NCBI GenBank assembly: GCA_964407825.1
Contig: CAYOXD010000041.1
Coordinates: forward strand, 1 to 23,248
Length of the DNA: 23,248 bases
Origin: CAYOXD01 sp964407825
Lineage (GTDB): Bacteria > Desulfobacterota > Desulfobacteria > Desulfobacterales > JAFDDL01
Reading direction: 5' to 3'
In this document: piece after piece, positions 8,895 through 15,765 of the stretch
How the letters are laid out: each line of letters starts with the position of its first letter
Numbering within the stretch: position 1 is the first letter of the stretch
Made by a program: the position numbers and the translations under genes
Notes under the pieces: model-generated
Told to the model about the DNA's origin: nothing
Seen by the model: only the letters and a program-made list of their open reading frames with translations
Databases searched by the model: none

Positions 8895-10064
8895 ATGGAA
8901 CCAAATGACAACCAGGAGGCGATCTGCCGCCTCGAGCGGGATGGGAAACGGATTCACCTGATCGGCACCGCCCATGTCTCCAGGGAGAGCGCGCGGCTGG
9001 TCAAGGAGACCATTACAGCGGAGCGGCCCGATACGGTCTGCGTGGAGCTGTGCCAATCAAGGTACCAGAGCCTTCGCCACCCCGAGCAGTGGCAGAGCAC
9101 GGATATCATAAAGGTCATAAGGGAAAAAAAGGCCTTCCTTCTATTGTCCAACCTGATGCTTGCCTCCTTTCAGAAGCGCATTGGCGAAAAGCTCGACGTA
9201 AAACCGGGCCAGGAGATGATGACGGCCATCGAGACCGCCGACGAACTGGGCGCCGATATCCATCTAGTGGATCGGGAAATTCGGATCACCCTTGCCAGGA
9301 CCTGGCGCACGATGGGATGGTGGCAGAAGATCAAGCTGATGTTTCAGCTGCTGCTCTCCCTGGGCGAGATCGATGACATCAGCGAGGCGGACGTGGAGCG
9401 GATGAAGCATCAGGATATCCTGGAGTCCCTCCTCTCGGAGGTGGGCCAGTCCATGCCCGTTCTCAGAGACATTCTCATCGACGAGCGCGATCAGTACCTG
9501 GCGGAAAAGATCCGCAACGCACCGGGAGAGAACATCGTTGCCGTGGTGGGCGCGGGGCATGTGCCCGGTATCCGCAGATACTGGGAGGCGGAGGTCGACA
9601 TGCCGGCCCTTGAAGCCCTGCCGTCCCGCTCGAAGGTTTTCGGGGTTCTGAAATGGCTGATCCCGCTGGCGGTGGTGGGCCTCATTGGCTACGGGTTTTA
9701 CAGGGGCGGCGTGCATGCCGGCGGCCGGATGATCATCTGGTGGATTCTGGCCAATGGGATTCTTGCCAGCGTCGGCGCTCTGGCGGCCCTGGCGCATCCC
9801 CTGACCATTGTATCCGCCTTTCTGGCGGCCCCTTTGACCTCCCTGAACCCCATGATTGCCGCCGGGTGGGTGTCCGGTCTTGTGGAGGCCTTTTCCAGGA
9901 AACCCAGGGTCAGGGATCTGGAACGGCTGCCGGAGGATATCCTTTCGGCGCGGGGATTCTGGCGGAACAAGGTGACTCGGATTCTTCTTGTGGTGGTGTT
10001 CACCAACCTGGGAAGCGCCATCGGCACCTTCGTGGCCATGCCGTTTCTGGTGAAGAGTTTATAG
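8895..10064 (+). CDS. TraB/PrgY family membrane protein
   Basis: This is a 389-aa protein of the TraB/PrgY (pheromone shutdown) family, related to GumN/TIKI-type proteins with a putative metalloprotease fold. The N-terminal domain has the hallmark IGTAHVS (24-29) and a second conserved VGAGHVPGI (about 218-226), whose His residues are expected active-site residues. The C-terminal third is hydrophobic, with about four membrane segments starting near residue 250. I chose the ATG at 8895 because the domain begins shortly after it and the length fits the family. AAGGAG lies 13 bases upstream, rather far. The frame is open back to 8736, but that extension is low-complexity and Arg-rich and probably untranslated. 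The native substrate of bacterial members is unknown to me. Confidence 0.88.
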   Translation: MEPNDNQEAICRLERDGKRIHLIGTAHVSRESARLVKETITAERPDTVCVELCQSRYQSLRHPEQWQSTDIIKVIREKKAFLLLSNLMLASFQKRIGEKLDVKPGQEMMTAIETADELGADIHLVDREIRITLARTWRTMGWWQKIKLMFQLLLSLGEIDDISEADVERMKHQDILESLLSEVGQSMPVLRDILIDERDQYLAEKIRNAPGENIVAVVGAGHVPGIRRYWEAEVDMPALEALPSRSKVFGVLKWLIPLAVVGLIGYGFYRGGVHAGGRMIIWWILANGILASVGALAALAHPLTIVSAFLAAPLTSLNPMIAAGWVSGLVEAFSRKPRVRDLERLPEDILSARGFWRNKVTRILLVVVFTNLGSAIGTFVAMPFLVKSL

Positions 10065-10123
10065 GGACGATGGAATTTATGGGGCTTTACTACGACAATT
10101 TCGTGATTATACTCATTCAGATC

Positions 10124-10157
10124 TTTTAGACTGGCTGGAATGTTTTAGACTGGCTGG
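10124..10157 (+). repeat. 15-bp tandem direct repeat upstream of iscU
   Basis: TTTTAGACTGGCTGG occurs exactly at 10124-10138 and again at 10143-10157, a 19-base period with AATG between. The pair lies 33 bases before the iscU start. The spacing is slightly under two helical turns, so a protein binding both copies on roughly one DNA face is possible. A simple local duplication is the alternative. Confidence 0.8.
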
Positions 10158-10190
10158 CGAATTCCCGCTATTACCTGGAGGGCCCGTAAG

Positions 10191-10709
10191 ATGATGTATT
10201 CCAAAACGGTGATGGACCATTTCAGAAACCCGAGAAATGTCGGGGTCATTGAAGACGCCAACGGCATCGGCGAGGTGGGCAACCCCCTGTGTGGCGATAT
10301 GATGACCATTTACCTGGATATCCAGGATGATGTGATCCGGGATATCAAATTTCAGACCTTTGGCTGTGGATCGGCCATTGCGGTTTCCAGCATGCTGACG
10401 GAAATTGCCAAGGGCAAGACCGTGGCCGAGGCCAAAAAGATTACCAACAGGGATGTGGCCGAAGCCCTGGAGGGATTGCCAAAGAACAAGCTTCACTGCT
10501 CCAATCTCGGCGCTGATGCGCTTCATATGGCGATTCAGGATTATGAGGATCGCCTGTCCGGAAAGCGCCGGGCCGAACCCCAGTGTACGGAGAAGCACGA
10601 GCACAAGGACAAGGGCAAGTGCTACTGCCCCTATTGCGATGCCGAATTGCAGGAGGGCATCTCCTTCTGCGAAGCATGTCAGACCGATCTTGAGGAGGAG
10701 CATCACTGA
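10191..10709 (+). CDS. iscU: IscU/NifU-N iron-sulfur cluster scaffold with C-terminal zinc-ribbon tail
   Basis: IscU-type proteins assemble [2Fe-2S] or [4Fe-4S] clusters and pass them to apo-proteins. The IscU domain (1-125) keeps C34 and D36 (NPLCGD), C59 (FGCGSAIAVSS) and C103 (LHCSNLGADAL). After a charged linker there is an extra tail at 140-172 with C144, C146, C149, C160 and C163 (CYCPYCDAEL ... FCEAC), which looks like a small zinc ribbon. Ordinary IscU is about 128 aa, so the tail is an addition. GGAGGG lies eight bases before tandem ATGs. A NifS-like gene follows after 81 bases, so the two form a typical desulfurase/scaffold pair with reversed gene order. IscR, HscA/B and ferredoxin genes are absent here. 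Confidence 0.93.
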   Translation: MMYSKTVMDHFRNPRNVGVIEDANGIGEVGNPLCGDMMTIYLDIQDDVIRDIKFQTFGCGSAIAVSSMLTEIAKGKTVAEAKKITNRDVAEALEGLPKNKLHCSNLGADALHMAIQDYEDRLSGKRRAEPQCTEKHEHKDKGKCYCPYCDAELQEGISFCEACQTDLEEEHH

Positions 10710-10790
10710 GGCGGCGGAGGGGTTCAGACTTCAAACAGCTGTGGGCAAATGGATGCCCGCCGATGGCGGTTAGCGGAAAGGACACTTACT

Positions 10791-11963
10791 ATGAGCTATA
10801 TCAATCTGGATCACATTTCCTCCAAACCGCTGTTGCCGGAGGTCAAGGCGGCCATGATCGAGGCGATTAACGCCGACTATGCCAACCCTTCCAGCCAGTA
10901 CTCCCATGGGGAGCAGGCCGCCGAAAAGCTCGAAGCGGCGCGTGTGTCCGTGGCGGGGCTGATCAACGCCGCCCTACCCAAGGAGGTGGTATTTACCTCC
11001 GGGGGAACCGAGTCGGTCAACCATGCCGTCAAGGGGGTTGCCATGGCCAAGGCCAAGGCGGGCAACCACATCGTTACCAGCAATATCGAACACAACGCGG
11101 TGAACCGCAGCCTGCGCCGCCTCCAGAGCCAGGGGTACCACATTACCTCCGTTTCCGTGGACGCAACCGGCCGGGTCGATCCAGAGGATATCGCAAGGGC
11201 CATCACCGATAAGACCATTCTGGTTTCCATTATGCACAGCAACAATGAGACCGGAACCATCCAGCCCATCGCTGAGATCGGTGCCGTTTGCCGGGAGAAA
11301 AAGGTGATCTTCCACTGTGACGCCGTGGACTCGGTGGGGGTGGTGCCCGTGGATGTGCAGGCTCTCGGCGTGGACCTCCTGAGCTTCGCCGCCAACCCCT
11401 TCTATGGCCCAACCGGTGTCGGCGGTCTCTACGTTCGCCGGGGCACCCTGGTGTTTCCACTTCTGGACGGCGGGGTCCAGGAGAACAGCAAGCGGGCCGG
11501 GACGGAAAACTTGATCGGCATCATCGGCATGGGGGTGGCTGCGGAGCAGGCCCGCCTGCATCTGGCCGAGCGGTTGGCGCATACCGCCGGGTTGAAGGAA
11601 CGGCTGCTTCGAAGGCTTCCGGACTATATCGATGAGTACATCATCAACACCCATCCGGAGCACAGCCTGCCGGACCTTGTCTCCCTCTCCGTTCAGTATA
11701 TCGAGGGGGAAAGCGTCATGCTGATGCTGGACGACGAAGGGATCGCCGTCTCCACCCGATCGGCTTGCGCCACCGGGTCTCTGCGTGCCTCCCACGTCCT
11801 TATCTCCCTCGGGCTGAGCCATGCCGATGCCCAGGGGACCCTGGTGGTGAGCTTTGGCATCGACAATACCGCCGAGGATGTGGACCGGTTTCTGGAAGGG
11901 CTTCAAAGGACGGTCAAAATCCTGCGGGACATCTCCCCACTCTATCAGAAGCGGAAGGGGTGA
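10791..11963 (+). CDS. NifS/IscS-family cysteine desulfurase homologue lacking the PLP Schiff-base lysine
   Basis: This 390-aa class V aminotransferase-fold protein is full length and clearly NifS/IscS-like. H101 (IEHNAV), N152 (HSNNETGTIQ), D177 (FHCDA) and the catalytic loop Cys C326 (RSACATGSL) align with E. coli H104, N155, D180 and C328. The PLP-lysine segment, normally S-x-H-K-x-Y-G-P-K-G, reads SFAANPFYGPTGVGG. Lys206 becomes P203 (codon 11397-11399, CCC), His205 becomes N202 and Ser203 becomes A200. Gln183 becomes D180. Normal PLP-dependent desulfuration is therefore unlikely. There is no stop or frameshift, so it is not an obvious pseudogene. The ATG at 10791 has GGAAAGGA upstream; hairpins at 10743-10758 and 10757-10769 precede it. 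It probably acts with the upstream IscU. Confidence 0.92.
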   Translation: MSYINLDHISSKPLLPEVKAAMIEAINADYANPSSQYSHGEQAAEKLEAARVSVAGLINAALPKEVVFTSGGTESVNHAVKGVAMAKAKAGNHIVTSNIEHNAVNRSLRRLQSQGYHITSVSVDATGRVDPEDIARAITDKTILVSIMHSNNETGTIQPIAEIGAVCREKKVIFHCDAVDSVGVVPVDVQALGVDLLSFAANPFYGPTGVGGLYVRRGTLVFPLLDGGVQENSKRAGTENLIGIIGMGVAAEQARLHLAERLAHTAGLKERLLRRLPDYIDEYIINTHPEHSLPDLVSLSVQYIEGESVMLMLDDEGIAVSTRSACATGSLRASHVLISLGLSHADAQGTLVVSFGIDNTAEDVDRFLEGLQRTVKILRDISPLYQKRKG

Positions 11964-11999
11964 TAGGGTATTAAGCCAGAGAGAAGAGGCCGGTGCCCA

Positions 12000-13088
12000 T
12001 CAGCGGATTGGCGGGAGTCCCTCCGCCGCCCGGATCCGACGGGAGACCTCCCGGGTCAGTTCCAGCACCCGCCTGGCACGGGGCAGGTCCAGGGATCCGG
12101 TGCCACAGCTGGGGGTGATGAGGGATTGGCGGATCAACCTTGAACGGTCGATCCCCAGTTTCTCGATGGTTTCGGCCTTTTCACACCAGCTTGCCGTCAA
12201 GGATTCGGCGGATTCCCCATCGATGTCCTCTGCGTTTAGGGTGGGAACGATGCCCCAGGCCAGTATTCCGCCCCTCTCCAGGAATTCCCGCAGTTGGGCG
12301 CCATACAGGGCCAACTTGTCGAAGTAGGTGTAGGCGTCGAAGCTGATCACATCCGTGGAGGCGTCCAGCAGGAGGGACCAGTCCGCGTTGGCGCAGACAT
12401 GAATCCCCGCGAGGGCTCCCTCCGTATGGACGGCGGCCATGACCTCTTCGAAGCAGGTGGCGATTTCCTCCTTGGTGATGCTGATGAATGCCGAGGAGCC
12501 GTATCCGGCGAGGGCCGGCTCATCGAAGAAAAGGATGACCGGTTTGCCCATGGATTTCAGCTGCTGAACCTGCCAGCGTGCCTTCATGGCCAACAGTTTA
12601 ACGGCAGCGTCGCGCAGCTGCTCATTGTAAAAAACGGCCCGGCCACCGGCATCCTGGAGCCCGGTTGTAAAGGTGATGGGGCCTGTTATCTGGCCCTTCA
12701 CCGCCACGAGTGCAGACGTCCGGTCCTGGAGCAGATCCATGAACACATGGAACCCGCCGGCCGTTTCCCGGGTCAAGGCAAATCGGGAAGACGCCGGAAC
12801 GGCTTCCTGGGCCGACTCGGCCAGATATTCCTCGTAGAAGCCGAGAAGCTCGTTTTCAAATCCACTGCCGCCCTCGTCGATAAAGGGCGTATCGGCCTTT
12901 TTGGCAATGCCCGGCAGTCCAGGCAAAAACTGAGAGATCATCCCCTCCTCCGGGTATGCGGGAAGCTGAACCCAGAGCGGGATTTCAGGCGTATAGGTCA
13001 GCACCAGTTCGGTGGCTGCTTGATGGTCTTTCATGGGGATGCTGCCAATGAGCAACGGAAGGCAATCGGCTTGGAATGTGGGTTGCAT
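12000..13088 (-). CDS. MetE/UROD-superfamily methionine synthase-like protein (core type)
   Basis: This 362-aa protein has the TIM-barrel fold of the cobalamin-independent methionine synthase C-terminal domain and uroporphyrinogen decarboxylase. Likely zinc ligands are H230 and C232 (GIHVCANADW) and C328 (TPSCGTGSL). D251 (ISFDAY) sits where MetE has a Glu, and DEPAL at 189-193 is also conserved. There is no MetE N-terminal half, so it resembles the short folate-independent core methionine synthases, which in anaerobes may take methyl groups from a corrinoid protein. That functional assignment is inference; a general corrinoid methyltransferase is the main alternative. I chose the ATG at 13088, with a weak GGGA nine bases upstream. 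An ATG at 13103 adds five residues. It converges on the NifS-like gene with 36 bases between. Confidence 0.8.
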   Translation of the reverse strand: MQPTFQADCLPLLIGSIPMKDHQAATELVLTYTPEIPLWVQLPAYPEEGMISQFLPGLPGIAKKADTPFIDEGGSGFENELLGFYEEYLAESAQEAVPASSRFALTRETAGGFHVFMDLLQDRTSALVAVKGQITGPITFTTGLQDAGGRAVFYNEQLRDAAVKLLAMKARWQVQQLKSMGKPVILFFDEPALAGYGSSAFISITKEEIATCFEEVMAAVHTEGALAGIHVCANADWSLLLDASTDVISFDAYTYFDKLALYGAQLREFLERGGILAWGIVPTLNAEDIDGESAESLTASWCEKAETIEKLGIDRSRLIRQSLITPSCGTGSLDLPRARRVLELTREVSRRIRAAEGLPPIR

Positions 13089-13217
13089 AGTATGAATTCC
13101 CATATTGGTGGTTTCGTGTGGTCAGATGGGTTCCTTTTACCACATGGCCCCGGGCAACTCAAGGTGCCCGGCGGCAAATCGTTTGACAGGCTTCAGCCTC
13201 GGTGGTACTTATGATAG

Positions 13218-13257
13218 GACGCACCTGCGGAGGATGTCGGCGGTGCGTCGCGCAGGT
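13218..13257. promoter_or_regulatory. Overlapping alternative hairpins in a divergent intergenic region
   Basis: GACGCACC (13218-13225) pairs with GGTGCGTC (13242-13249). ACCTGCG (13223-13229) pairs with CGCAGGT (13251-13257). The stems share bases, so they exclude each other in RNA. The site lies in the 229-base gap between the methionine synthase-like gene and the small Cys-rich gene, about 80 bases before the latter. It may be a leader switch or an operator. No T-tract follows. Confidence 0.35.
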
Positions 13258-13310
13258 CCGGGCCGTTTGGTGGTGGTGAGGGGGCCATGACGCGGAGGAT
13301 GTGTCATCCG

Positions 13311-13330
13311 GAAGGTTGCAGAAGGTTGCA
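13311..13330 (+). repeat. 10-bp tandem duplication containing the ribosome binding site
   Basis: GAAGGTTGCA occurs twice in a row immediately before CC-ATG of the gene at 13333. The second GAAGG lies seven bases from the ATG and is the likely Shine-Dalgarno. The first copy is a spare ten bases further away. GCGGAGGATGT is also repeated at 13227-13237 and 13292-13302 in the same leader. Confidence 0.75.
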
Positions 13331-13332
13331 CC

Positions 13333-13740
13333 ATGGCCGAAATCATATCCCTTGATGAGAAGCTGCTGCTTTCCGACAAGGAAAAGGCGGTACGTGCCCG
13401 GATGCTCAAGATTCAGGCGGTGCGAAAGATGCTCCAGTGCACGCACTGCCGGATGAAGTGTGAAAAGTGTGGTGCCTATCTGGAAGGTAGGCAGGGGCAA
13501 ACCAAGCAGAATCACAACTTGCTTCGGGTGCCCTATCGCTTCTGCTCAAGCTGTGCCGAGGAGTATATTGAATATATCGATCGGCTCAAAGGCGGTGGAG
13601 ACCCAAGCTACTATTGGCACAACGAATGGTGGATGAAGAGCTGGCGAGCATGGATCGATTATCGAAGTGCAATTGACCAACACACGCGGTCCAAGGAATT
13701 TTTGCAGCTCTTGCAAGAGCTTGAAGATAGTCAAACCTAG
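13333..13740 (+). CDS. Small Cys-rich (putative zinc-binding) protein of unknown function
   Basis: I recognise no named family for this 135-aa soluble protein. It has a charged helical N-terminus and then six cysteines in CxxC-type pairs: C36/C39 and C43/C46 (CTHCRMKCEKC), then C71/C74 (FCSSC). This suggests one or two zinc-ribbon-like sites. The second half is helical and Trp-rich (YYWHNEWWMKSWRAW) and ends in an acidic/Leu helix. There is no signal peptide or membrane segment. A GAAGG site lies seven bases before the ATG. TatA begins 15 bases after the stop, so the two genes are probably co-transcribed. A role linked to protein export, or as a redox or zinc sensor, is speculation. Confidence 0.78.
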   Translation: MAEIISLDEKLLLSDKEKAVRARMLKIQAVRKMLQCTHCRMKCEKCGAYLEGRQGQTKQNHNLLRVPYRFCSSCAEEYIEYIDRLKGGGDPSYYWHNEWWMKSWRAWIDYRSAIDQHTRSKEFLQLLQELEDSQT

Positions 13741-13755
13741 TTCAGAGGAGTCAAC

Positions 13756-13986
13756 ATGTTTGGAATCGGCATGCCTGAATTGATTATTATCCTGATCATC
13801 ATTCTGATTATTTTCGGTGCGGGAAAGCTTCCGGAAATCGGCGCTGGGATGGGCAAAGCCATCAAAAATTTCAAGAAAGCCACCAGCGAGACGGAGAATA
13901 CATCCATTGAAACGGAAAAGGTGGAACCGGCCGATAAATTGGAACAACAGGCGGAGGCCGATTCGGAATCTGCTGAAAAGAAGTAG
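13756..13986 (+). CDS. tatA: Twin-arginine translocase subunit TatA/E
   Basis: This is a 76-aa TatA/E-family protein, the pore-forming component of the Tat system that exports folded, often cofactor-bearing proteins across the inner membrane. One N-terminal membrane segment (about 7-21, Ile-rich) is followed by the diagnostic FGAGKLPEIG hinge (20-29), an amphipathic helix (KAIKNFKKA) and an acidic, low-complexity tail. AGAGGAG lies five bases before the ATG. It follows the Cys-rich gene by 15 bases. TatB and TatC are not in the window, so this is an isolated tatA locus, and a strong hairpin lies 27 bases after its stop. Confidence 0.93.
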   Translation: MFGIGMPELIIILIIILIIFGAGKLPEIGAGMGKAIKNFKKATSETENTSIETEKVEPADKLEQQAEADSESAEKK

Positions 13987-14012
13987 ACGGGCCACCGGGC
14001 TCCGAGACGGCA

Positions 14013-14040
14013 GGTCGGTTCTTCGGAGGAAGGGCCGACC
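14013..14040 (+). terminator. 12-bp stem hairpin downstream of tatA
   Basis: On the plus strand GGTCGGTTCTTC (14013-14024) pairs fully with GAAGGGCCGACC (14029-14040) around the tetraloop GGAG, counting two G-U pairs. On the minus strand those two pairs become mismatches, so the structure favours plus-strand RNA, which fits the 3' end of tatA. There is no T-tract, so it may be a Rho-assisted terminator or an RNA 3' stabiliser. Confidence 0.55.
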
Positions 14041-14078
14041 CGGCGGTGAAGGTCAGTAACGGACCACCGGCATACCGA

Positions 14079-15599
14079 TCACTGAACACGCCGGAGGCTC
14101 TGTGCCAATTCATTCATGCTGAAGGGCTTCTGGATAAAACCGGCGGCTCCGCGAGCGAGCATGTCCGAAATTTTGCCGTTGATGCTGTATCCGCTTGAAA
14201 GGATTATTTTTATTTCCGGATAGGTGCGGATCAGGCGGGTAAATGTTTCCTCCCCACTCATACCCGGCATGATGAGATCCAGAATGACCACATCGATTTT
14301 TTCCCTGTTTTCGGAGAAAACCTGGAGAGCCTCCTTCCCCCTGCTGGCCGTAAGAACGGTATAGCCGAGACGTTCAATCATCTGCTGGCCGATATCGATA
14401 ATGATGTTTTCATCATCCACCAGCAATACAAATCCTTTACCTGCGGCCATGTCCGATGGTTGCAGATCGCGCAGGGGTGTTTCCCGACCGACCGCCGGCA
14501 GATACACCGACATGGTGGTGCCCTGCCCCTCTTCACTGTAGGCGTTGATAAATCCCCCATGGTGCCGGACAATGCCATAGGCTGCGGCGAGTCCCAGGCC
14601 GGTTCCCCTTCCCATGGTTCGGGTGGTGAAAAAGGGCTCGAAGATACGCTGGCGTGTACCGGAATCCATGCCCACCCCAGTGTCGGTAATGGAGATTCGT
14701 GCAAAATTACCAGGAGATATTTCCACGGGTTTGTTGTCGAGCGGGGTCAGCTGGATTATTTCGGTCTTGACATCAAGGCTCCCGCCATCGGGCATGGCCT
14801 GGGTGGCATTGATGAGAATATTGATCAGCACCTGGCGGATTTGTGCGCGGTCGATCTTGGCACGGCAAGGAGCGTCCGGATAGGACTGATGGATGTCGAT
14901 GTCCTTCCGGGTCCGGGCGAACATTTCGAGCTCCTTCTTGATCAGGCGGCTCAGATCGGTTTCGAGAAGCTCGTACTGGCTGCCCCTGGCAAAGCCCAGG
15001 AGCTGATTGGTCAGGTTGGCGGCCCGTCGAATGTGTTCCTCCATTTTTTTCAGGTGGGTATAGCGGTTTTCGCCCTCATGGGTATCCAGCAGCAGAAGGG
15101 AGACCCGACCCTGTATTGCCATTAAAAGGTTGTTGAAATCGTGTGCAATTCCTCCAGCCAGGGTCCCAATGGCCTTCATCTTTTGGGCCTGCAGCAGCTG
15201 TTCCTCCAGCTGTTTGATGTGGGTGATATTCTGGATCTGAACGATGAAAAAGGCCGGTGCGTCCTGGGAATCACGGCATATGGCCACGGCGCCGATGCAC
15301 CAGAGAATATCGCCATCCTTTTTGATATAACGCTTTTCGATCTGGCAGGAGGAAATTTCCCCGCTGATGAGAAGTTCTCGTTTATTTAGCCAGATTTCCA
15401 TATCGTCCGGGTGAAGCAGCTCATGGAATGATTTGGCCATTAACTCGGTTTTCGAATAGCCGAACAGGGTGCTCATGGCCTGGTTGGCTTGGATGAGCTT
15501 CCCCTCGACTTTTTCGAGACAGATGGGGTTGGGGGCGGATTCGAAAAGGATCGCTTTCAGGCGGTCCTGCAATTCCCCTTGGCTTGATTTCCGATCCAT
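14079..15599 (-). CDS. Soluble hybrid histidine kinase (PAS, HisKA, HATPase, receiver)
   Basis: This 506-aa cytoplasmic hybrid sensor kinase has no membrane segment. A PAS domain covers about 15-130. The phospho-acceptor helix contains GGIAHDFNNLL with H153. ATPase boxes follow: NILINATQAMPDGG (N), DTGVGMD (G1), FFTTRTMGRGTGLGL (F/G2). The receiver domain (390-506) has the acidic pair D395/D396, phospho-acceptor D441 (VVILDLIMPG) and conserved K491 (IQKPF). The HDFNN form of the H-box is common in PAS kinases with a C-terminal receiver. No response regulator or output gene is adjacent, so its partner lies elsewhere. GGAC lies four bases before the ATG. The upstream region carries repeated CGACT motifs. 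Confidence 0.92.
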   Translation of the reverse strand: MDRKSSQGELQDRLKAILFESAPNPICLEKVEGKLIQANQAMSTLFGYSKTELMAKSFHELLHPDDMEIWLNKRELLISGEISSCQIEKRYIKKDGDILWCIGAVAICRDSQDAPAFFIVQIQNITHIKQLEEQLLQAQKMKAIGTLAGGIAHDFNNLLMAIQGRVSLLLLDTHEGENRYTHLKKMEEHIRRAANLTNQLLGFARGSQYELLETDLSRLIKKELEMFARTRKDIDIHQSYPDAPCRAKIDRAQIRQVLINILINATQAMPDGGSLDVKTEIIQLTPLDNKPVEISPGNFARISITDTGVGMDSGTRQRIFEPFFTTRTMGRGTGLGLAAAYGIVRHHGGFINAYSEEGQGTTMSVYLPAVGRETPLRDLQPSDMAAGKGFVLLVDDENIIIDIGQQMIERLGYTVLTASRGKEALQVFSENREKIDVVILDLIMPGMSGEETFTRLIRTYPEIKIILSSGYSINGKISDMLARGAAGFIQKPFSMNELAQSLRRVQ

Positions 15600-15658
15600 A
15601 ATCGTCCTTTATACCGCGTGGCGACTTGCCTCAACCGACTTTCCATTGACAGATTGGT

Positions 15659-15694
15659 GCGACGACTAAAAGTCGCAGACCTCTTTTTATTTTT
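15659..15694 (+). terminator. Hairpin with T-rich tail, plus-strand orientation
   Basis: GCGAC (15659-15663) can pair with GTCGC (15672-15676), or CGACT (15663-15667) with AGTCG (15671-15675). T-rich sequence follows at 15682-15694 on the plus strand. It resembles an intrinsic terminator, but no plus-strand gene precedes it. It could end an antisense or small RNA, or the palindrome could be an operator for the kinase gene. Confidence 0.3.
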
Positions 15695-15745
15695 CGGATG
15701 ATCCGTTGTACAAATTGAGTCGTTATGGCACTTTTTGCATTTTGG

Positions 15746-15765
15746 ATCCTACTGCAGGATTTTTT
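15746..15765 (+). terminator. Short hairpin plus T6, plus-strand orientation
   Basis: ATCCT (15746-15750) and AGGAT (15756-15760) flank ACTGC, and six Ts run from 15760 to 15765. This has intrinsic-terminator form on the plus strand, with a short, weak stem. Together with the hairpin at 15659-15694 it hints at plus-strand transcription here, but no promoter with a good -10 box was found. Confidence 0.3.

Noticed and set aside
10070..10129. 19-codon frame after the TraB-family gene, with an AGGGA upstream
   Set aside because: It is too short to support. It is hydrophobic at the end but has no homology I can recognise, and its stop lies in the direct repeat.
10791..11963. NifS-like gene as a decaying pseudogene
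   Set aside because: The lost lysine suggested decay, but the frame is full length, other active-site residues and the catalytic Cys are intact, and it has a ribosome binding site and an intact IscU partner.
15724..15740. TGGCAC followed by TTTTTGCA as a sigma-54 promoter
   Set aside because: The spacing between the GG and GC elements is 8 bases rather than the required 10, and it points away from the kinase gene.
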